In this document: positions 1 through 5,263 of the stretch, piece after piece
Layout of the letters: every line of letters starts with the position of its first letter
Position numbering within the stretch: position 1 is the first letter of the stretch
From: Gammaproteobacteria bacterium
Lineage (GTDB): Bacteria; Pseudomonadota; Gammaproteobacteria; Competibacterales; Competibacteraceae
Direction: 5' to 3'
DNA length: 5,263 bases
Assembly (NCBI GenBank): GCA_003562535.1
Contig: PWUP01000182.1
Location: 1-5,263, forward strand
Translations under genes and position numbers: made by a program
The notes under the pieces: model-generated
The model's input: the letters and a program-made list of their open reading frames with translations, nothing else
Databases searched by the model: none
What the model was told of the DNA's origin: nothing

Positions 1-281
1 AATTGTCTCAACTGACCCAGTGCGGATGGTATCAGGCCGCTGAGTTGGTTGTTGTCAAGATAAAGGAGCTGCAACTGACTCAACTGGCCAAGTTCGGGCG
101 GGATTGCGCCGCTGAGCTGGTTGTCCCAAAGGTAAAGGATCTGCAATTGACTCAACTGACCCAGTTCGGTTGGGATCACGCCGGTCAACTGGTTTATTGC
201 AAGATCAAGCATCTCCAACTGACTCAACTGGCCGAGTTGCAGAGGGATAGATCCATTGAGACTGTTCTCCCTAAGATCAAG
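1..281 (-). repeat. 72-bp tandem repeats encoding the LRR units
   Basis: A block close to ctgactcaactggcc on the plus strand recurs at 3, 75, 147 and 219, an exact 72-bp period matching the 24-residue LRR unit. The LGQLSQL part of each unit is nearly identical at the DNA level, alternating between ggcc and gacc endings, while the outer-face positions differ. This suggests growth by unit duplication. The array continues beyond the left edge. Confidence 0.85.
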
Positions 282-518
282 CCCAGTCACCCGATCATTG
301 CTACAGTTCACCCCATGCCAACTGCATTCCGTCCCCGGCTCACCCAACCAACCGGTTGAATTCTCCCAATTCGGCCCATCGGTGGCGTTATACAACGCGA
401 TCAGGGCATCGCGCTCTTGAGGCGGTACGGCGAACACGGGAGGCAGAGTCAGCAGGGTGAGTGCAACAGCGACCCCTAGGGTGGCGATATAACGATACAG
501 CACAGCGGCATTGAGCAT
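1..518 (-). CDS. Secreted plant-type leucine-rich repeat protein, N-terminal part (truncated by window edge)
   Basis: The visible 172 codons run from an ATG at 516-518 off the left edge, so the C-terminus is unseen. Residues 1-30 look like a Sec signal peptide: a hydrophobic stretch at about 11-25, then a likely cleavage site after VFA30. Residues 33-73 resemble the N-terminal LRR cap (ERDALIALYNATDG, then Trp51, Trp58, Cys65, Trp67 and Cys72, which could form a disulfide). From residue 80 come four 24-residue repeats (the fourth cut) of the type LxLxxNxLxGxIPxxLGQL, the pattern typical of plant receptor-like LRRs. LRRs usually bind proteins or other ligands, so an exported binding or adhesion role is plausible, but the target is unknown. 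The start at 518 is preferred because in-frame ATGs further upstream (about 566-571) fall inside the predicted promoter and the 518 start gives a standard signal peptide. The ribosome-binding site is weak. It lies downstream of the btuF-like gene in the same direction but has its own promoter. Confidence 0.88.
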   Translation of the reverse strand, partial: MLNAAVLYRYIATLGVAVALTLLTLPPVFAVPPQERDALIALYNATDGPNWENSTGWLGEPGTECSWHGVNCSNDRVTGLDLRENSLNGSIPLQLGQLSQLEMLDLAINQLTGVIPTELGQLSQLQILYLWDNQLSGAIPPELGQLSQLQLLYLDNNQLSGLIPSALGQLRQ

Positions 519-556
519 GATGAATTTACCGGTAGCAGTTGAACCATTTCGTCGGC

Positions 557-585
557 AAAATAGCCGCATCATAAAGATGTGTCAA
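557..585 (-). promoter_or_regulatory. Sigma70-type promoter of the LRR gene
   Basis: On the minus strand there is a perfect -35 hexamer TTGACA (580-585), a 17-base spacer, and TATTTT as -10 (557-562, four of six consensus bases). Transcription would start near 550, about 30 bases before the ATG at 518. This lets the LRR gene be expressed independently of the upstream btuF-like gene. The rest of the 519-656 gap holds a seven-A run at 617-623 (T run on the minus strand) but no convincing hairpin. Confidence 0.6.
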
Positions 586-656
586 TGTTAAGCAGTTGCA
601 TCGGGACATGACCGGCAAAAAAAGCGCACCCCCGCAGGTCACCGGCTCAAACAACC

Positions 657-1568
657 CTATCCGTTCTCACGGTTATGCCGTACCGTGTCCAATTGTTCAC
701 ACAGCATCGTCATGCCCTCGACAATGCGCACCGTATGGCGTTGCAGCAATGACGGCGGAATGAAAAACAACTGATTGTGAGCGACCGCATTAAGCTGCGG
801 CCAGCGGCGCCATGCCTGTATCCATTCGGGATTGTCTTCACCCATACCACCGCCGATAATGGCATCAGGATTGCGTTCCAGCACCGCTTCACGGCTGATG
901 CGTGGAGCCAGGCGCGGTAAATCGGCAAACACATTGACACCCCCGCAGGTGGCGATGGCCTCATGAATTAAATGATCACGGTTAATGGTCATCAGGGGCT
1001 GTTCCCAAATTTGATAAAACACCGAAACCGGCGCTCGCTCGCCATAACGGTTGCGCAACTGTTCGATATCCGCCTCAAAGCGCTGCGCCACCGCTTCGGC
1101 CTGTAGGGCAGTGCCGGTCAACTGACCCAAACGCCGCAGATTATCCGCAACATCAGCAAAGCGCCGGGGTTCGCTGTAGTAAACGGTTATGCCCAGTTGC
1201 TCTAAGTGTTGCAATGGCGCCTGTGGATTACCGCTGCGCCAAGCGATGACCAGATCCGGCTGTTTAGCGAGAATCCCCTCTAAATCGATTTGATGATAGC
1301 CGCCCACTCGGGGAATCTGTTCAGCGGCAGCAGGATAATCACTGTAACTGACCGTGCCGACAATACGCTCACCGGCACCGATGGCGTACAGGTTTTCGGT
1401 AATATGGGGGGCTAAGGCAATAATGCGTTCCGCCGCTTGCGGTAGGCTGACCAAGCGGCCTTTATCATCAATAACCTGCAACTTGGTTATAGGTGTGCTG
1501 GCATGGGCGCTAGCGGCTAATATGAACAGGCTGGCTACCCCTAAACGGATGAATACAGAGTCGATCAC
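657..1568 (-). CDS. btuF: Periplasmic cobalamin-binding protein, BtuF-like (ABC transporter substrate-binding protein)
   Basis: A 303-residue class III substrate-binding protein that would capture vitamin B12 or another corrinoid in the periplasm and pass it to a BtuCD-type importer. Residues 1-23 form a signal peptide ending in AHA; there is no lipobox cysteine. Motifs shared with BtuF are SYSDYP (74-79), PDLVIAWRSGNP (104-115, including Trp110, matching a ligand-contacting tryptophan of E. coli BtuF), CGGVNVF (208-214) and SREAVLERNPDAII (225-238). The only two cysteines, Cys208 and Cys290, match the disulfide pair of E. coli BtuF. The start is GTG at 1566-1568 with a TAGGA ribosome-binding site. 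No btuC or btuD gene lies in the window, so the transporter partner must be elsewhere. A siderophore- or heme-binding relative is possible, but the BtuF motifs make the corrinoid role much more likely. Confidence 0.88.
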   Translation of the reverse strand: MIDSVFIRLGVASLFILAASAHASTPITKLQVIDDKGRLVSLPQAAERIIALAPHITENLYAIGAGERIVGTVSYSDYPAAAEQIPRVGGYHQIDLEGILAKQPDLVIAWRSGNPQAPLQHLEQLGITVYYSEPRRFADVADNLRRLGQLTGTALQAEAVAQRFEADIEQLRNRYGERAPVSVFYQIWEQPLMTINRDHLIHEAIATCGGVNVFADLPRLAPRISREAVLERNPDAIIGGGMGEDNPEWIQAWRRWPQLNAVAHNQLFFIPPSLLQRHTVRIVEGMTMLCEQLDTVRHNRENG

Positions 1569-1715
1569 GATGAATTCCTACAGTGGTAAACGTCAAGTTT
1601 TTAGTCGCGGTAACTGCACGGCTGAACCTAAATCACTTACCATAATACCGCCTACATGCCATCATGGAGCAGTGAGAATAATGCTCGACTTTAACGCCAC
1701 CCCTAGCGGCCTATA
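1569..1715. promoter_or_regulatory. Divergent intergenic region between btuF-like and fadIJ-like genes
   Basis: Both transcription units should have promoters here, but none is clear. Possible -10 boxes are TATTAT on the minus strand (1642-1647) and CATAAT (1641-1646) or AATAAT (1677-1682) on the plus strand; none has a good -35 at 16-18 bases. A short inverted repeat AAAC-N5-GTTT lies at 1588-1600, near the btuF start. No FadR-like operator or cobalamin riboswitch was recognised, and the region is short for a full cobalamin riboswitch on the btuF side. Confidence 0.3.
1576..1580 (-). promoter_or_regulatory. Ribosome-binding site deciding the GTG start of btuF
   Basis: TAGGA on the minus strand ends seven bases before the GTG at 1566-1568. 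It supports GTG as the true start: translation from it gives a complete signal peptide, and no better-placed ATG exists in that frame nearby. Confidence 0.6.
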
Positions 1716-1716
1716 A
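1681..1716 (+). CDS. Possible 11-codon leader ORF coupled to the thiolase gene
   Basis: ATG at 1681 opens a reading frame for MLDFNATPSGL, and its TAA stop (1714-1716) shares its last base with the thiolase ATG (TAATG). A GGAG at 1666-1669 (11 bases upstream) or a GAG at 1674-1676 could serve as ribosome-binding site, whereas the thiolase ATG itself has no recognisable one. Stop-start overlap of this kind is typical of reinitiation. The ORF is very short and could be chance. Confidence 0.25.
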   Translation: MLDFNATPSGL

Positions 1717-3005
1717 TGATGAACCGCCTGAGTACGCCACAGGGCGATCCCATCGCCTTGGTTGCGGGAATGCGAACCCCCTTCGCACGCCGTTTAACGG
1801 CGTTACGGGGTTTGGATGCGATTGATCTGGGTATCCGGGTGACCACTGAATTATTAGCCAGCAGCGGCATGGACCCGGCGTTAGTGCAGCGTGTGGTGTA
1901 CGGTCAGGTCATTGGCGCGCCGCCTGCGGCCAATATTGCCCGCGAGGTGGTGTTAGGCTGTGGTCTGAATCCCTGTACGGACGCCTATAGCGTAATGCGC
2001 GGTTGTGCCACCAGCTATCAGGCCGCCGTGGCCATCATTCAAGCCATCCAGTGCGGTGAAATTGAGGTCGGGCTAGCCGGTGGGGCCGATTCCAGTTCCG
2101 CGTTACCGATCACCGTATCGCCTCAGCTTGCCGATACCGTGTTGGCCTTCAATAAGGCGCGTAATGTACGGCGGCGCTTAGCGGCGCTGCGAGGCTTGCG
2201 CTTGCGGCATCTTATCCCTAAACCCCCGGTGATTACTGATTACACCACCGGACTCACTTTGGCAGACAGTGCGGAGCAGATCGCCAAAGCCTATGCCATC
2301 AGCCGCGCCGCCCAAGACGAGCTGACGTTACGCTCTCAGCGTCTCGCTGCGCAAGCCTGGCAGAACGGTTTATTGGCCGAGCAGGTGATGGCGGTTTACC
2401 GTGTACAGACCGGACAGATTTATGCGCAAGATAATACCCTGAGCGATAATGAGGAGAGCCACTCATTGGCCGAACTGCCGCCTTTATGTGATCCCGACTA
2501 CGGCACCGTGACGGTCGGCAATTCTACTGCCTTAGCCGATGGAGCCGCCAGTGTGTTATTTATGGGCTATCAACAGGCTCTAGGGTTGGGGTTGCACCCT
2601 CTGGCCACCGTGCGCAGCTATGCGTTCAGCGCCGGTGATCCGTTTGCACCCGTCATGCTGGGGGGGCTGTCTGCCGTACCGCTGGCCTTGGAGCGTGCTG
2701 GATTAACCCTGGCGGATATCGACTTGATTGATGTCCATGAAGCGTCGGCGGCGCATGTGCTCGCTACATTGCACTGCTGGGAAACCCAGGGTTCACAAGG
2801 TTTTGACGCTCTGGGTGCAGTGGATCGGCAGCGGGTCAATACCCAAGGCGGGTCACTGGCCTACGGGCATCCCTTTGCTGCCACCGGCGCTCGACAATTA
2901 TTACAACTGGCCTGGCAGTTGCGGCATCTCGGCGGCGGCTTAGGACTGGCGTTGGCCTCAGCCACTGGGGGAATGGGAGCCGCAATGGTGCTGGAGGTGA
3001 CCTAA
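1716..3005 (+). CDS. fadI: FadI-like thiolase (acetyl-CoA acyltransferase, beta-oxidation beta subunit) with altered active site
   Basis: At 429 residues this is close to E. coli FadI (436 from memory) and colinear with it: RTPFAR (20-25), NIAREVVLG (73-81), the nucleophile motif SVMRGCATSYQA with Cys97, AGGADSSSALPI (121-132), the FadI-type loop RLRHLIPKPP (162-171), SYAFSAGD (301-308) and GGSLAYGHPFAATGAR with His385. In the family these residues cleave 3-ketoacyl-CoA with CoA to release acetyl-CoA, in the cytoplasm, in complex with the FadJ subunit. The oddity is at the C-terminal active-site loop. Where FadI has ACAAGG this protein has ASATGG, so Ser415 (codon TCA, 2958-2960) replaces the acid/base cysteine, exactly 30 residues after His385 as in canonical thiolases. 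The HEAF motif is also changed, to HEAS (341-344). The frame is otherwise intact, so it may be impaired or adapted to other chemistry. Two adjacent ATGs (1716, 1719) are possible starts, neither with a clear ribosome-binding site. Confidence 0.9.
   Translation: MMNRLSTPQGDPIALVAGMRTPFARRLTALRGLDAIDLGIRVTTELLASSGMDPALVQRVVYGQVIGAPPAANIAREVVLGCGLNPCTDAYSVMRGCATSYQAAVAIIQAIQCGEIEVGLAGGADSSSALPITVSPQLADTVLAFNKARNVRRRLAALRGLRLRHLIPKPPVITDYTTGLTLADSAEQIAKAYAISRAAQDELTLRSQRLAAQAWQNGLLAEQVMAVYRVQTGQIYAQDNTLSDNEESHSLAELPPLCDPDYGTVTVGNSTALADGAASVLFMGYQQALGLGLHPLATVRSYAFSAGDPFAPVMLGGLSAVPLALERAGLTLADIDLIDVHEASAAHVLATLHCWETQGSQGFDALGAVDRQRVNTQGGSLAYGHPFAATGARQLLQLAWQLRHLGGGLGLALASATGGMGAAMVLEVT
2993..2997 (+). 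promoter_or_regulatory. Ribosome-binding site of the fadJ-like gene inside the thiolase gene
   Basis: A full GGAGG lies within the last codons of the thiolase gene, nine bases before the ATG at 3007. The thiolase stop TAA (3003-3005) falls between them, leaving one base between the genes. This fixes the fadJ-like start and indicates coupled translation of the two subunits. Confidence 0.75.
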
Positions 3006-3006
3006 G

Positions 3007-5106
3007 ATGGTGGATGAGGCCATAGACTGCACGATAGAGGCTGACGGCATTGCTGTTATCCGCATTAATGTGCCTGAAAAAGACCATAATCGTGTTGATC
3101 TGGCACTGCTCAAGGCTTTAGAGACCCAGTTTACCACACTGAGTCAGCACAGCGGCTTACAGGGGGTGATCGTCATCAGCGCCAAACCGGACTCCTTTAT
3201 CACGGGGATGGATGTACGGATGCTGCTGGCCTGCCAAAGCCGCAGTGACACGGTGGCCTTGGCACAACGTGGACAAGCCTTGTGTAACCGGATTACAGAG
3301 TTCCCCGTACCCGTGGTGGCCGCGATCGAGGGGGCCTGTTGCGGGGTTGGATTGGAGTTGGTGTTGGCCTGTCACGGTCGTGTTGCGGGGGAGCGCCCAT
3401 CGACTTATCTGAGTTTAGCGCATACGGCCTTGGGCTTGTCGCCGAGCTGGGGGGCAACCCTGCGGTTGCCGCGCCAACTGGGGCTGTGGCGTGCGTTGCG
3501 TTTCATGCTCGACGGTCAACCCTTGGGTACCACATCCGCACTCGCTATGGGTCTGATTGATCAGGTGGTGCCGTCCACGGTGTTGCTGACCGCGGCGCGG
3601 CGTCGGGTGCACACATTGCGCCAGCACCCAGAAGCTGTGATTAAACCGACCCCATTACGCCGCATGATCGAAAGTAATGGGATAACGCAGCAGTTGATTC
3701 TCAATCGTACTCGACAGGGTTTACGCCAACCGCCCCAGCATAATCAGCCAGCGTTGGCCGCTATGGTGGATTGTGTCGAATACGGTTTGCGCAAGCCGCC
3801 CTTGGTGAGTTTAGAGTATGAGGCCGAGCGCTTTGGTGAGCTGTGGCAAACGCGCCAGGCGCGGGCGCTGGTGGGCGTGCATTTAGCGCTGCGGGAACGC
3901 GACCAACCGTTTAACACGGCCCTAGCGCGCCCAGTTGAGGCCATTGCCCTGCTCGGTGCTGGGCAAATGGGCTGGCGGCTGGCCGCACTCAGTAGCCGTT
4001 CAGGTTTACGGGTGCGGTTGAAAGATATTAATTCACAAACTTTGCTGGCCGGTTTGCAAGCCATTGACGCCCAAGTGGGACACGCCTTGAAACGCGGTGA
4101 TGTCACAGCGACTGCCGCCACTCAGTGGCGGCGGCGAGTCACGCCGACCACCGATTATCGGGGGTTGCGCGGTTATCCACTGGTGCTAGAAACGGCATTT
4201 GAGGATTTAACCCTGAAACGGCAATTGCTGCGCGAAGTCGAAACCCACGGTGATGAAACGACTATTTTTGCCAGCAATACCTCATCGCTGCCGATTGCCG
4301 CGATTACTGAGGGCGCTCAGCGGCCGCAACAGGTGATTGGTATGCATTATGCGTCGCCGTTGCGGCAGATGTCGTTGTTGGAAATTGTGGTGACGCCGCA
4401 AACCGCTCCTGCTGTGGTGGCTACGGCAGTCGCTTTGGGGCAGCGTCAAGGTAAGCGGGTCATCATTGTCAACGATGGCGCGGGGTTTTATCTCAATCGT
4501 ATGCTCGCGCCCTACCTCAATGAAGCCGCCCAATTACTCCTCGAAGGTGTGGCTGTCGAAGCTATTGATGCCGCCCTAGTGCGCTTTGGGTTTCTCATGG
4601 GGCCGTTAACTTGGCTCGACGAAGTGGGTATCGATATTGCTGAGAAAATCAGTGCGGTGGTGCATGAGCACTTTGGCGAACGCTTGCAGCCCTCGCCGCT
4701 GTTGCCACGGCTGCTGGAGCTGGGGCGTTATGGCCGTAAACAACATCGCGGTTTCTACCGTTACCGTCAGCATCATGAATGGCGCACCCAGCGCCCCGTG
4801 GATTCACGCATTTATAAGGAATTGGGTCTAGGGCAGGGCACGGTGTTGTCGGCAGACGATATCACTGAGCGCTGTGTTTTATTAATGCTTAACGAAGCGG
4901 TGCGCTGTCGGGATGAAGGCATTATTCGCAGTGAGCGTGATGGCGATATTGCAGCAGTATTGGGGGGTGGGTTTCCGGCATTTCGTGGCGGTCCTTTCTA
5001 TTATCTGCGGCAACTGGGCGCAGAAACTGTCGCCAAACACTTGACCCGACTGGCGCGGCAGCATGGCGCGCGCTTTGAGCCAGCCCCCGGTCTGGTCAAC
5101 CGCTAA
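3007..5106 (+). CDS. fadJ: FadJ-like multifunctional protein (enoyl-CoA hydratase / 3-hydroxyacyl-CoA dehydrogenase alpha subunit) with altered hydratase site
   Basis: The 699 residues match FadJ in length (714 in E. coli, from memory) and domain order: crotonase-fold hydratase (about 5-190), helical linker (about 190-305), NAD-binding domain (about 310-490) and two C-terminal helical domains (about 490-699). The dehydrogenase half looks functional: GAGQMG (317-322) for NAD, Asp340 at the end of the second strand, SNTSSLPI (423-430), His447, Glu459 and Asn497 in GFYLNR, spaced as in human 3-hydroxyacyl-CoA dehydrogenase (His158, Glu170, Asn208). The hydratase half is abnormal. Glu117 is kept in GVGLE, but His139 (CAT, 3421-3423) sits where the second catalytic Glu of LPE belongs. 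Oxyanion-hole positions read GMD (Met68, usually Ala) and GVG (Val114, usually Gly), and the usual GLLPGSGGT loop reads GLSPSWGAT. It would partner the thiolase encoded just upstream. I infer an active dehydrogenase with weak, absent or changed hydratase activity. Confidence 0.9.
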   Translation: MVDEAIDCTIEADGIAVIRINVPEKDHNRVDLALLKALETQFTTLSQHSGLQGVIVISAKPDSFITGMDVRMLLACQSRSDTVALAQRGQALCNRITEFPVPVVAAIEGACCGVGLELVLACHGRVAGERPSTYLSLAHTALGLSPSWGATLRLPRQLGLWRALRFMLDGQPLGTTSALAMGLIDQVVPSTVLLTAARRRVHTLRQHPEAVIKPTPLRRMIESNGITQQLILNRTRQGLRQPPQHNQPALAAMVDCVEYGLRKPPLVSLEYEAERFGELWQTRQARALVGVHLALRERDQPFNTALARPVEAIALLGAGQMGWRLAALSSRSGLRVRLKDINSQTLLAGLQAIDAQVGHALKRGDVTATAATQWRRRVTPTTDYRGLRGYPLVLETAFEDLTLKRQLLREVETHGDETTIFASNTSSLPIAAITEGAQRPQQVIGMHYASPLRQMSLLEIVVTPQTAPAVVATAVALGQRQGKRVIIVNDGAGFYLNRMLAPYLNEAAQLLLEGVAVEAIDAALVRFGFLMGPLTWLDEVGIDIAEKISAVVHEHFGERLQPSPLLPRLLELGRYGRKQHRGFYRYRQHHEWRTQRPVDSRIYKELGLGQGTVLSADDITERCVLLMLNEAVRCRDEGIIRSERDGDIAAVLGGGFPAFRGGPFYYLRQLGAETVAKHLTRLARQHGARFEPAPGLVNR

Positions 5107-5263
5107 TCCGCCAACGCTTCCCACTCGGTTTGCCGATCCAGCCAGGCTTCTTCCACTTGAGCCAGTTGCTGTTGGTTGGCCGCTTGTTGCTGCAATAGGG
5201 CCTGTAACTGAGTTTTTTGCTCAGGCTGATAAATATCGGGATCGCTCAAAGCCTGTTCTAGGG
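5103..5263 (-). CDS. yheS: C-terminal end of an ABC-F family ATP-binding protein, YheS-like (truncated by window edge)
   Basis: Only the last 52 codons and the TAG stop (5103-5105) are inside the window. The residues begin LEQALSDPDIYQPEQKTQ and continue as a Gln-rich amphipathic helix ending in EEAWLDRQTEWEALAD. A short (A/S)DxxxY element followed by a QQQ-rich coiled-coil tail with an AWL motif is what follows the second ATPase domain in ABC-F proteins. It resembles E. coli YheS more than Uup, as far as I can recall. ABC-F proteins act on translating ribosomes and are not transporters. No Walker motifs are visible because the ATPase domains lie to the right. It converges on the fadJ-like gene and overlaps its stop by four bases. 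Confidence 0.7.
   Translation of the reverse strand, partial: LEQALSDPDIYQPEQKTQLQALLQQQAANQQQLAQVEEAWLDRQTEWEALAD

Noticed and set aside
3..359. Plus-strand repetitive 118-codon ORF across the LRR region
   Set aside because: It is the antisense frame of the LRR repeats; the minus-strand frame has a signal peptide, cap and LRR consensus, which explains the regularity.
605..646. Possible terminator after btuF (T run 617-623 on the minus strand)
   Set aside because: The sequence before the T run gives only about a three-base-pair stem; the larger TGACC/GGTCA pairing encloses the T run instead of preceding it.
1588..1600. PsrA/TetR-like operator AAAC-N5-GTTT
   Set aside because: Four-base arms with a spacing that does not match the known fatty acid regulator motif, and placed next to btuF rather than the fad-like genes; likely chance.
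1569..1715. Cobalamin riboswitch upstream of btuF
   Set aside because: No recognisable B12-box sequence, and the region is short for the full riboswitch fold.
1354..1716. Plus-strand 120-codon ORF over the btuF 5' end
   Set aside because: Most of it lies antisense to the btuF signal peptide and N-terminal domain and shows no recognisable domain; only its last 11 codons are considered, as a leader ORF.
1712..1717. Perfect TATAAT hexamer at the thiolase start
   Set aside because: Transcription from it would begin after the ATG at 1716, and there is no -35 box at the right distance.
3744..4121. Minus-strand 125-codon ORF inside the fadJ-like gene
   Set aside because: Antisense shadow of a well-supported coding region with no domain or ribosome-binding site of its own.

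Overview
The window reads as ordinary bacterial chromosome, most likely from a gammaproteobacterium. The thiolase and multifunctional subunits are of the FadI/FadJ type and lie in the fadI-fadJ order. A BtuF-like protein and the tail of a YheS-like ABC-F ATPase also point that way. The genus cannot be fixed from this sequence. There are no rRNA or tRNA genes, insertion sequences or CRISPR arrays.

Layout: the minus strand carries a 5' (N-terminal) part of a secreted leucine-rich-repeat (LRR) protein that runs off the left edge (1-518), with a good sigma70-type promoter at 557-585. Upstream of it, also on the minus strand, is a periplasmic cobalamin-binding protein of the BtuF type (657-1568, GTG start). 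A 147-bp divergent intergenic region separates it from a plus-strand two-gene operon: a FadI-like thiolase (1716-3005) and a FadJ-like hydratase/dehydrogenase (3007-5106), one base apart and probably translationally coupled. The right edge holds the last 52 codons of a convergent ABC-F protein (5103-5263, minus), whose stop codon overlaps the fadJ-like stop.

The most interesting content is the fadIJ-like operon. By architecture it encodes the beta (thiolase) and alpha (enoyl-CoA hydratase / 3-hydroxyacyl-CoA dehydrogenase) subunits of a fatty acid beta-oxidation complex. Active-site residues are missing from two of the three catalytic sites. The thiolase keeps its nucleophilic Cys97 and His385 but has Ser415 where the acid/base cysteine belongs. 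The hydratase domain keeps Glu117 but has His139 in place of the second catalytic glutamate, and both oxyanion-hole positions are changed (Met68, Val114). The dehydrogenase domain keeps its NAD-binding motif and its Ser/His/Glu/Asn active-site residues. Both reading frames are intact, so the operon may encode a divergent, repurposed complex rather than a decayed one. This is an inference from motif comparison against remembered family members.
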